Assembly (NCBI GenBank): GCA_027065215.1
Contig: JAMOOT010000098.1
Span: 1-13,297, forward strand
DNA from: Candidatus Omnitrophota bacterium
GTDB lineage: Bacteria; Omnitrophota; Gorgyraeia; S143-82
Reading direction: 5' to 3'
Length of the DNA stretch: 13,297 bases
A program made the position numbers and the translations under genes. Positions 1 to 6,632 of the stretch are shown piece by piece. Numbering within the stretch: the first letter of the stretch is position 1; every line of letters begins with the position of its first letter. The notes beneath the pieces were generated by a model that searched no databases, was not told the DNA's origin, and saw only the letters and a list, made by a program, of their open reading frames with translations.

Positions 1-12
1 AGAAAAGGTTAT

Positions 13-2064
13 TTGTTGGATGTAGTGAAGGCTTTTCATAGGGATAAACTCTTGCATAATCGGAATTTTTTTGTTGAAGATTATCCTAATGTGGCCATTC
101 AGGAAATTTTTTCAATTATTGCGGAAGATCAAAGGGATGGTTTACTTTCATTAGAAATGAAGGGTGGTTTTATTAGTGAGTTACGTGAAGAATTAGTAAA
201 GGTCTTGACAGATTCAGCACATAAGCGACGGAAGGTAGTGGATGATAAAGAGATTTCTGGTTATCTCCAAAAATTTTTTGAGGCCTTTTTGCAGGCAATT
301 GATTCGTTTGCTCAAGATAGGTTTTTGTGTGATTTGTTTGCATCTTTGGATGTTGCCTCTACGGAGTGTGAAGCACTGCTCAACAATGTATTGGCCAAAT
401 CGTCGTATTTAGAACTCTCGGTAGATAAAGATAGATTTTTTGTAAATGGAGCCTTGTTTGATCTAAAAAGCGAGATAAGTGAAAAGTTTCTGAATTTGTT
501 TAGGGAAATAGAACTAGATAGATTGACTTTTTTATTCCCTACATCCAAACATGATATTAAGGCAGTTATGTATATAATATATTTGAGAAAAAATGAATCT
601 ACAGATTATACTTTGTTATCACCATCTATACTTGTGGGAAGATCTGTAACAACTGCCAAGTTGAGGGGACTACTCGGAGATATTATCTCTTGGAATAATC
701 TTGTAGATAAAGAAAATAGTTTAGAAGAATTTAATCTTGCCGAAAAGTTTGCCTTTTACATTTTGTTATTGGTTGACGCAGAAGAGGTTGAGTCTATAAA
801 TGTGTTGAAGGAATTTTTCTCTCAGAGTTCGTACCTATATGGGATGTTTCTGTTGGGCCTATTTCTACGTTATCCATATTGGGGGATCCCAAATCTTGTG
901 AAATATGTTATAGACAAAATGCCTCCTGAGATAACCGCAGAGCAACTGAATCTTTTATACCAACATAGGGCGATTCCTTTTCAGTTTGTGCGCATTCTAT
1001 TAAAGACATGTTATGTTGATATTCGAGACGAGATTTTGTCTAAGTTAGGGGAAGATATTGTTAAAAAAGTAGAACTATCTTTCCCAGATAAAGATGAAAA
1101 ATATAAGGTTGTTTTGTCTATGTCAGATATCGATAGGTGGGGAGAGATTTTGTTTTATGGACCAGAATCTATTTTGCTTAATCTTGGTTCTGATCCTCAT
1201 ATGTTAAATCTCTTTGTGGATTCCTTTGAGATGAGTTTTGGAGATCATCTCTTTTTATTTGAGATTGCTCCATTGGTTTGGCAGTTAGTGAATAGTTTAT
1301 ATGATATGGGATATGGGGAATTATCTAAAAAGGTAATCGGTTCCTTCTGGGATTCTATCCTGCAATTAAAAGATACTTCGGATAGGATTCTTCTTTCTGT
1401 GAAAAATATTATGAAGGTTCTCTTGCGGCGAGAAGAAGATAGTAGATTTGTTTATAAAATGATAGATGCTCTTAAGAATACAAGGTTTGATATTTATAAA
1501 AGGTTGATAAGGGATGTTGAGATTACGGTTATTGGATTTGAGTTGATTACTCGATTTTTTAAACTTATTTCTGAGGGACAATATGAAGATGTAGAATTAG
1601 TTCGGATTATTTTCTCCCTTGGTTCGGCTCCTATGAAACACTTTCTTCGCAAATTGGTGTTATCGGAAGATATTAGTTCTTTTGGATATTTTGATTCCTT
1701 TTTGGCCAGGCGGTTGGTGGGTAGCCATGTGCCCAGGGATAAGAAGGAAGATGTTATGCTGTTTTTGTCCTCTTATCTTAATAATGAACTTTGGTATGTA
1801 GTGAGGAATGCAATGGAGTTGCTTTCTTATCTTATTATTCCAAGTGAGGTTGGGGTTTTTCGTCCATTGCTTAATCATCCCAATGAGAGGATTAGGAAAC
1901 GGTTGATTTTTATTTTGAGTAGATTAAGAGGCAAAGAGGCAGAACGGATGTTAGTTGAAATGCTCAAGGTTGAGGCAAGCCAGGAGATTCAGGAGAGAAT
2001 CTATAAGGTGCTTAAGAGGTCTAATGATCCAGAGATACTCGATGAGGTGGAGGAACTCGTCTAA
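13..2064 (+). CDS. Large HEAT-repeat-like protein of unknown function, next to pilus/secretion genes; 5' end uncertain
   Basis: I do not recognise a named family. The protein (683 aa if read from TTG 13) is leucine-rich, strongly charged and looks all-helical. There is no signal peptide and no clear membrane segment, so it is probably cytoplasmic. The last ~100 residues look like HEAT/armadillo helical pairs: for example, 'LWYVVRNAMELLSYL' is followed by 'LLNHPNERIRKRLIFILSRL' and then 'AERMLVEMLK', a spacing of about 35-40 residues per repeat. Such folds usually act as protein-binding scaffolds. The frame is open to the left edge (codons AGA AAA GGT TAT precede TTG 13), so the gene may begin outside the window. 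A weak AAAAGG at 3-8 would suit a start at TTG 13 or TTG 16. Its stop abuts the ATG of the MshEN gene, so the two are almost certainly co-transcribed and translationally coupled. That suggests, but does not prove, a role with the pilus or secretion platform. The HEAT call is moderate; function is unknown. Confidence 0.7.
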   Translation: MLDVVKAFHRDKLLHNRNFFVEDYPNVAIQEIFSIIAEDQRDGLLSLEMKGGFISELREELVKVLTDSAHKRRKVVDDKEISGYLQKFFEAFLQAIDSFAQDRFLCDLFASLDVASTECEALLNNVLAKSSYLELSVDKDRFFVNGALFDLKSEISEKFLNLFREIELDRLTFLFPTSKHDIKAVMYIIYLRKNESTDYTLLSPSILVGRSVTTAKLRGLLGDIISWNNLVDKENSLEEFNLAEKFAFYILLLVDAEEVESINVLKEFFSQSSYLYGMFLLGLFLRYPYWGIPNLVKYVIDKMPPEITAEQLNLLYQHRAIPFQFVRILLKTCYVDIRDEILSKLGEDIVKKVELSFPDKDEKYKVVLSMSDIDRWGEILFYGPESILLNLGSDPHMLNLFVDSFEMSFGDHLFLFEIAPLVWQLVNSLYDMGYGELSKKVIGSFWDSILQLKDTSDRILLSVKNIMKVLLRREEDSRFVYKMIDALKNTRFDIYKRLIRDVEITVIGFELITRFFKLISEGQYEDVELVRIIFSLGSAPMKHFLRKLVLSEDISSFGYFDSFLARRLVGSHVPRDKKEDVMLFLSSYLNNELWYVVRNAMELLSYLIIPSEVGVFRPLLNHPNERIRKRLIFILSRLRGKEAERMLVEMLKVEASQEIQERIYKVLKRSNDPEILDEVEELV

Positions 2065-2520
2065 ATGGATTGGTTAAGGGTTTTGTCTTCTAAGAAATTG
2101 CAATTAATTGGGCAGATTGTGCGTAGGAAGGGTTTTGTTACTGAGAAACAAATAAGAGAGGCCTTGGAATATCAGTCTAAGGTGGATAATCGTCTCCTAT
2201 TAGGAGAGATTTTGGTTTTGAAAGGGTTTATAGATGAAGAAACACTTTTAGGTGCTATTTCCTCGCAGGCTGGGCTACCTTGCCTATCCCCGTTCAATTA
2301 CGAAATAGATGAAAGGTTGTTTCTCTTGATTCCCAGAGACATTGCTGAGAGATATATGATTTTCCCGTTGGATAAATACTCAGATATCTTATGGCTGGTA
2401 GTAAATGACCCCTATAATAAAGAGATGTTTTTACAGGTAAAAGATCTAACGGGTTGTAAGATAATGCCATTATTAGCAACGAAGTCCGAGATAAAAAGGG
2501 CTATTGAGGAGTTTTATTGA
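2065..2520 (+). CDS. Stand-alone MshEN (GspE/PilB N-terminal) domain protein
   Basis: This 151-aa protein matches the N-terminal domain of GspE/PilB/MshE-type secretion and pilus ATPases along its whole length. Two tandem helical motifs of the pattern xLGxx(L)xxxGxxxxxxLxxAxxxQ are visible: residues 14-37 (IGQIVRRKGFVTEKQIREAL, then Q37) and 45-68 (LLGEILVLKGFIDEETLLGA, then Q68). The globular C-terminal half follows, with 'IPRDIAERYMIFPL' (89-102) and 'VVNDPYNKE' (112-120), and ends 'ATKSEIKRAIEEFY' exactly where this domain normally ends. No Walker A/B ATPase follows, so it is a complete free-standing domain and not an obviously broken ATPase. In MshE the motifs bind cyclic di-GMP through an RLG arginine; here that position is Leu in both motifs (L14, L45), so ligand binding is doubtful. 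The start ATG directly follows the upstream stop and the pilC gene lies 15 bp downstream. Likely an adaptor or regulator of the pilus/secretion platform (inference). Confidence 0.85.
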   Translation: MDWLRVLSSKKLQLIGQIVRRKGFVTEKQIREALEYQSKVDNRLLLGEILVLKGFIDEETLLGAISSQAGLPCLSPFNYEIDERLFLLIPRDIAERYMIFPLDKYSDILWLVVNDPYNKEMFLQVKDLTGCKIMPLLATKSEIKRAIEEFY

Positions 2521-2521
2521 T

Positions 2522-2530
2522 AAAGGAGGT
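2522..2530 (+). promoter_or_regulatory. Strong ribosome binding site for the pilC-like gene
   Basis: AAAGGAGGT lies 5 bp before GTG 2536 and begins just after the TGA of the MshEN gene. It fixes the GTG as the start of the platform protein; the protein then begins MPRFIYYAK, as the family does. Confidence 0.85.
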
Positions 2531-2535
2531 GGGTT

Positions 2536-3738
2536 GTGCCTAGGTTTATTTATTATGCCAAAGAACGTAATGGCAATACTGCTAAAGGGGTGATCGAGGC
2601 TAAAGACAGAAGTATGGCTTTGGATATGCTACATCGAAAGGGTTTGGTTATTATTTCCGTACAAGAGGAAACGGTAAAAGGGAAGAAATCTGTTTTTGGC
2701 CAATCAGTTAGTTTAATGGATCTGGTGTTATTTACCCGTCAGTTGGCTACTATGATAGAATCAGGTATCCCCCTGCCCCAGGCCTTTGAGATCTTATATG
2801 AACAGATTACCAGTCCTTATTTTAAAAAAGTAATTTACGCTATAAAGGAGGATATAGAAAGCGGGGAAAGCCTATCAACTGCATTATCCAAGTTCCCAAA
2901 CGTCTTTTCTCCACTTTATATCTATATGATTCGGGCTGGTGAGGCAAGTGGTGCTTTGAGTGATATATTAGACCGATTGGCAAGGTATCTCGAGGATGCA
3001 AGTGCATTGACTCAAAAAGTGAAGTCCGCGATGGTTTATCCTGCAGCGGTTGTGTCCATTGCTTTGTTGATTACTACGGGTCTATTGATATTTGTTGTTC
3101 CCAAGTTTAAAGAAATGTTTGAGAGTTTGGGAGGGGAATTACCATTGCCTACGCGTATTTTGATTGGTATAAGTGAGGGGTTGAAGCACTACACATTGGT
3201 GGTATTGGTATTAATTGCAATAATTGTGATATCCTTTGTAAGATTGGCGATGACAGAGAAGGGGCGATATTTCATCGATGCAACGTTAATAAAGATCCCA
3301 GTGATTGGTGATTTATTAAAAAAGGTGGCAATAGCAAAGTTTGCTCGCACTTTAGCCACTTTAATGAAGAGCGGTGTCCCAATACTGGAAGGACTTGAGA
3401 TTGTTGCAAAGGTGAGTGGTAATAAGGTAATAGAATTAAATTTGTTGAAGGCCAAAGAGACAATAAAGGAAGGGGAAAGTATATCCAAACCTCTGGAAAA
3501 AGCAAAGATATTTCCTCCGATGGTTTACCGTATGGTGGCGGTGGGAGAACAAACGGGTGAGTTGGAGAAGATGCTCAATAAGATTGCCGATTTTTATGAA
3601 GATCAAGTAGATTCCGCTATAGAGGCCTTGACCTCATTAATGGAGCCTATGATAATGGTAGTATTGGGAGGATTGATAGGTGGTATTGTTATTTCGTTAT
3701 TCTTGCCAGTGTTTAATTTGAGTAAACTTGTTCGATAA
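2536..3738 (+). CDS. pilC: Type IV pilus / type II secretion inner-membrane platform protein (PilC/GspF family)
   Basis: The 400-aa product is a full-length polytopic platform protein that sits in the inner membrane and couples the cytoplasmic assembly ATPase to pilin or pseudopilin extraction. It starts with the family's short N-terminal segment (FIYYAKERNGNTAKGVIEAK). Two T2SF repeats follow: residues ~63-186, containing 'FTRQLATMIESGIPLPQAFE' and 'MIRAGEASGALSDILDRLA', and ~266-389, containing 'FARTLATLMKSGVPILEGLE' and 'MVAVGEQTGELEKMLNKIA'. Three hydrophobic membrane segments are visible at about 168-193, 217-240 and 371-392. The GTG start is fixed by a strong ribosome binding site. Sequence alone cannot separate PilC (pilus) from GspF (secretion), so the symbol is provisional. 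No ATPase, pilin or secretin gene is in the window; they would have to be encoded elsewhere or to the left. It follows the HEAT and MshEN genes closely and precedes purD by 18 bp. Confidence 0.95.
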   Translation: MPRFIYYAKERNGNTAKGVIEAKDRSMALDMLHRKGLVIISVQEETVKGKKSVFGQSVSLMDLVLFTRQLATMIESGIPLPQAFEILYEQITSPYFKKVIYAIKEDIESGESLSTALSKFPNVFSPLYIYMIRAGEASGALSDILDRLARYLEDASALTQKVKSAMVYPAAVVSIALLITTGLLIFVVPKFKEMFESLGGELPLPTRILIGISEGLKHYTLVVLVLIAIIVISFVRLAMTEKGRYFIDATLIKIPVIGDLLKKVAIAKFARTLATLMKSGVPILEGLEIVAKVSGNKVIELNLLKAKETIKEGESISKPLEKAKIFPPMVYRMVAVGEQTGELEKMLNKIADFYEDQVDSAIEALTSLMEPMIMVVLGGLIGGIVISLFLPVFNLSKLVR

Positions 3739-3756
3739 ATATAACGAGGTGCTAAG

Positions 3757-5064
3757 ATGGGAAGGAAAGTATTGGTGATAGGTTCAGGGGGGAGAGAGCA
3801 TGCCTTGGTGTGGGCGCTAAAAAATAAATCTGTTGATATCGATAAAATATATTGTGCTCCCGGTAATGCTGGGATATGCCAAGATGCAATCTGTGTTGAT
3901 ATCTCTCCTCTCAATTTTCCTGACTTGATTGCTTTTGTGAAGGAGAAGAATATAGATCTTACTGTGGTTGGCCCTGAGGCCCCTCTGGTTGCAGGGATAG
4001 TGGATGCCTTTAGGGCGTCAAATCTTGTGATATGTGGCCCATCAACGGAAGGTGCAAGATTAGAAGGCAGCAAGGTCTGGGCCAAGTCCCTAATGAAGAA
4101 ATACGGGATTCCTACTGCTGATAGCCAGATGTTCGATTCACCAGAAAAGGCAGACCTCTTTATAAAAGAGCAGGGGAAGTTTCCGATAGTTATAAAGGCC
4201 GATGGCCTTGCAGGTGGCAAGGGGGTATTTATTGCCCATAATTTGCATGAGGCGCGGGAGTCTATTGATAGAATAATGGTTAAGAAAGAATTTGGAAATG
4301 CAGGAAATAGTGTAGTAATAGAGGATTTTTTGGAAGGTGAAGAGGCTTCTATAATTGCCCTAACGGATGGAGACTATATCCTCCCTATGGCTTCCTCTCA
4401 GGACCACAAAGCAGTATTTGATGGGGATAGAGGCCCTAATACTGGTGGGATGGGTGCATATTCAAGCGCGCCAGTTGTAGATTACTTTGTAAGCAAGTGT
4501 ATAGAAAAAGAAATACTCTTCCCTCTGCTTTCTGCCTTACAAAAGGAAGGTATAGAGTACAAGGGAGTGATATATGCTGGCCTTATGATAACACAAGACG
4601 GACCAAAAGTTTTGGAATTTAACGTGCGGTTTGGCGATCCAGAGACTCAGGCTATTTTGCCTCGGTTTAAGGGTGATTTCTTTGACCTGCTTTATGCTAC
4701 TGCAACGTCTGGACTCAATCGTCAGATGGTTAATTGGGATTCTCGCCAGTGTGTGTGTGTGGTATTGGCCTCTCAGGGATATCCAGGAGAATATGAGAAG
4801 GGAAAGGTAATAAGGGGATTGGATAAGTTGGAAAATCGGGAAGATGTTATAGTATTTCACGCAGGCACGTGTAAGGATTCTTCAGGAAGGATTGTTACCT
4901 GTGGAGGTCGTGTTTTGGGTGTAACTGCCTTGGGTAGTGATTTAATCGAGGCCAGGGATAAGGCCTATCAGGCAGTAGAGGAGATAGAGTTTGATGGTAA
5001 GTATTATCGCAAGGATATTGCCCAGAAGGGCATAAGGCATCTGCAGTCTAATAAGGAGGGCTAA
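3757..5064 (+). CDS. purD: Phosphoribosylamine-glycine ligase (GAR synthetase)
   Basis: PurD joins glycine to 5-phosphoribosylamine with ATP, giving glycinamide ribonucleotide, the second step of de novo purine synthesis in the cytosol. At 435 aa it has the usual length. Visible family signatures are the N-terminal GSGGREHAL (9-17) and APGNAG (34-39), the ATP-grasp loop KADGLAGGKG (147-156), the SSQDHKAVFDGDRGPNTGGM block (213-232), and the metal/ATP site EFNVRFGDPETQ (287-298). Nothing essential looks missing. The ATG has GAGGT six bases upstream (3746-3750), in the 18-bp gap after pilC. purE follows after one base, so the pair is surely co-translated. There is no room for a purine riboswitch or PurR-type operator immediately upstream, so any purine control must act from elsewhere. 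Confidence 0.98.
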   Translation: MGRKVLVIGSGGREHALVWALKNKSVDIDKIYCAPGNAGICQDAICVDISPLNFPDLIAFVKEKNIDLTVVGPEAPLVAGIVDAFRASNLVICGPSTEGARLEGSKVWAKSLMKKYGIPTADSQMFDSPEKADLFIKEQGKFPIVIKADGLAGGKGVFIAHNLHEARESIDRIMVKKEFGNAGNSVVIEDFLEGEEASIIALTDGDYILPMASSQDHKAVFDGDRGPNTGGMGAYSSAPVVDYFVSKCIEKEILFPLLSALQKEGIEYKGVIYAGLMITQDGPKVLEFNVRFGDPETQAILPRFKGDFFDLLYATATSGLNRQMVNWDSRQCVCVVLASQGYPGEYEKGKVIRGLDKLENREDVIVFHAGTCKDSSGRIVTCGGRVLGVTALGSDLIEARDKAYQAVEEIEFDGKYYRKDIAQKGIRHLQSNKEG

Positions 5065-5065
5065 T

Positions 5066-5542
5066 ATGCAGGTCTCCATTATAATGGGGAGTAAATCAGA
5101 TTATGCAATTGTAAAAGAAGGGGAATCTATCCTTTCAACTTTTGACATTAAATTTGAATCCAAGGTTCTATCTGCCCATCGCACTCCTGAGGCCTTGATA
5201 GAGTATGTTCAAGGGCTAAAGGAGAAAGGTGTGAGGGTGATAATTGCAGTGGCAGGTAAGGCTGCAGCTCTTCCGGGTATAGTTGCAGCGCATACTACCA
5301 TACCTGTAATTGGTGTTCCGGTAGAAACAAGGTTGTTAGGTCTGGATTCACTTTTTTCTATCTGCCAGATGCCTGCAGGCATACCTGTTGCAACAATGGG
5401 AATAGGTAAATCAGGGATGATAAATGGTGCATTGTTTGCGGTACATATTTTGGCCAGTGAGGACCCCTCTTTGGAACAAAAGTTGGTTGCCTATCGTGAA
5501 AATATGGCCCAGGAAGTTTTGTTATCTGACCAAGAGATTTAG
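5066..5542 (+). CDS. purE: N5-carboxyaminoimidazole ribonucleotide mutase (PurE, class I-like)
   Basis: PurE makes 4-carboxy-5-aminoimidazole ribonucleotide (CAIR). Class I enzymes rearrange N5-CAIR made by PurK; class II enzymes carboxylate AIR directly. The 158-aa protein shows the GSKSD phosphate-binding loop (8-12), SAHRTP with the catalytic His38 (His45 in E. coli PurE), and a C-terminal block LLGLDSLFSICQMPAGIPVA that is class I-like. An odd point is AGKAAALPG at 63-71, where most class I enzymes have AGxAAHLPG; the histidine equivalent to E. coli His75 is Ala68. The class II hallmark AGRSN is absent. purK is not in the window. The start has AAGGAGGG at 5053-5060, inside the end of purD, one base after which ATG 5066 begins beyond the purD stop. 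Identity is very secure; class is probable. Confidence 0.96.
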   Translation: MQVSIIMGSKSDYAIVKEGESILSTFDIKFESKVLSAHRTPEALIEYVQGLKEKGVRVIIAVAGKAAALPGIVAAHTTIPVIGVPVETRLLGLDSLFSICQMPAGIPVATMGIGKSGMINGALFAVHILASEDPSLEQKLVAYRENMAQEVLLSDQEI

Positions 5543-5544
5543 CC

Positions 5545-6621
5545 TTGAATATATTTCATATAGACTATCAAACTCCAGATCTTGCTAAAGTATATGAGGT
5601 AGGGGATATCCTCATTAAAGGTGGAGTTGTTGCCCTTCCAACAGAGACAGTTTATGGCCTTGCGGTGGATATAAACAACCCCGAGGCAATAGAGAAGTTA
5701 GTAAAGATAAAAAATCGGCCAGAAAACAAACCTTTTCCAATCCAAGTTTATCCTTTAAAGAGAATTTATAGCCTTACTAATAAGGCAGAGATCCTTCCAA
5801 ATGTCTATCGTTTGATAGATAAATTTTGGCCTGGCCCTCTTACCGTAATATTCCCTTCGCTTCAACCAGAAAAATTTGGGGTAAAGGTCGGAATAAGGAT
5901 TTCTATGCATAAAGTAGTACAGGAGATTTTATCCCGCAATGAATTAGTGGTGTATATGCCCTCAGCCAATCCGTCTGGGATGCCTCCGGCCAAGTCTTCA
6001 GAGGAGGTGTTAAATTATTTCTCTAAGGATCTTTCTGCTTTAGTGATTTCTCAAGGAGTTGAGGGAATACCTTCAACGGTAGTAGATATTACCCAGAATC
6101 CTTGGAAAATCTTAAGAGAGGGAACAATAAGTGAGCGGCAGATAAGGCAGGTTGAAAGGAGTAAGCGTGTTGTTTTTGTCTGTACAGGAAATTCCTGTCG
6201 CTCAGTTTTGGCAGAGTACTATCTTAAAAAACTTCTTCTCCAAAGGGAAGAAACTCGCCTCATAGAGGTGATGTCTTGTGGAGTAATGGTAGTTGATGGA
6301 ATAGGAGGACCTACCTCTATTGTAGTTGAGATGTTGCGCCAAGAGGGGGTAGATGCCAGTAAACATATTCGTCGAGCGATAAATGAATCAATGCTTATGG
6401 GTGCAGATCTAATCTTTGTGATGGAACAATACCATGAGGATGTAATATTAAGATATTTGCCTTTTTTAAAAAATCGTATATATCTCTTGGGAGAGTTTGC
6501 CGGTGATTTAGGCCCTGGGCCTGAAATACCTGATCCTATTGGTGGTAGTTGGGAAGTCTATGAAGAGGTATTTGCAAAGATAAAGGAATCTGTTAATCGT
6601 ATAAGCCAGATGATCCTGTAG
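5545..6621 (+). CDS. Fusion: TsaC/Sua5 (YrdC) threonylcarbamoyl-AMP synthase + low-molecular-weight protein phosphatase
   Basis: This 358-aa protein has two domains. Residues ~10-200 are a YrdC/Sua5 domain, which makes threonylcarbamoyl-AMP from threonine, bicarbonate and ATP for the t6A37 modification of ANN-decoding tRNAs: PTETVYGLA (32-40), KIKNRPENKPFPI (54-66), PSANPSGMPPAKS (139-151) and STVVDI (177-182). Residues ~207-358 are a low-molecular-weight phosphatase: P-loop CTGNSCRS with nucleophile Cys213 and Arg219, and the general acid in PDPIGG (Asp330). The domain joint is at about 200-207, in one uninterrupted frame with no sign of frameshift. In Bacillus the separate genes ywlC (Sua5) and ywlE (protein-arginine phosphatase) are near neighbours, so the fusion joins a known pair. 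The start is TTG 5545, two bases after the purE stop, with only a weak AAGAGA upstream, so translation probably depends on purE. The Sua5 assignment is firm; the phosphatase substrate (Tyr, Arg or small molecule) is unknown. Confidence 0.92.
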   Translation: MNIFHIDYQTPDLAKVYEVGDILIKGGVVALPTETVYGLAVDINNPEAIEKLVKIKNRPENKPFPIQVYPLKRIYSLTNKAEILPNVYRLIDKFWPGPLTVIFPSLQPEKFGVKVGIRISMHKVVQEILSRNELVVYMPSANPSGMPPAKSSEEVLNYFSKDLSALVISQGVEGIPSTVVDITQNPWKILREGTISERQIRQVERSKRVVFVCTGNSCRSVLAEYYLKKLLLQREETRLIEVMSCGVMVVDGIGGPTSIVVEMLRQEGVDASKHIRRAINESMLMGADLIFVMEQYHEDVILRYLPFLKNRIYLLGEFAGDLGPGPEIPDPIGGSWEVYEEVFAKIKESVNRISQMIL

Positions 6622-6626
6622 GAGGT
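6619..6626 (+). promoter_or_regulatory. Ribosome binding site for mutM, overlapping the preceding stop codon
   Basis: TAGGAGGT includes the TAG stop of the TsaC-phosphatase gene and sits 6 bp before GTG 6633. It sets the GTG as the start, which must be correct because MutM needs Pro as its second codon (PELPE). Confidence 0.85.
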
Positions 6627-6632
6627 AACGTC

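Noticed and set aside
2065..2520. Reading the short GspE-like protein as a decayed PilB/GspE pseudogene.
   Set aside because: It ends exactly at the MshEN domain boundary, has no frameshift, and is followed at once by a strong ribosome binding site and pilC with no ATPase remnant.
3718..3745. TTGAGT, 16 bp, TATAAC: promoter-like pair just before purD.
   Set aside because: Transcription would start only about five bases before the ATG, beyond the ribosome binding site at 3746-3750, and the match sits mostly within coding sequence of an AT-rich region.
3739..3756. Possible purine riboswitch or PurR operator before purD.
   Set aside because: Only 18 bp lie between pilC and purD, which is too short for a riboswitch, and no palindromic operator is seen.
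3603..4220. Reverse-strand open frame of about 205 codons opposite the end of pilC and the start of purD.
   Set aside because: It lies opposite two certain genes, spans their junction, and its translation shows no recognisable motif; the conserved pilC and purD frames explain the DNA.
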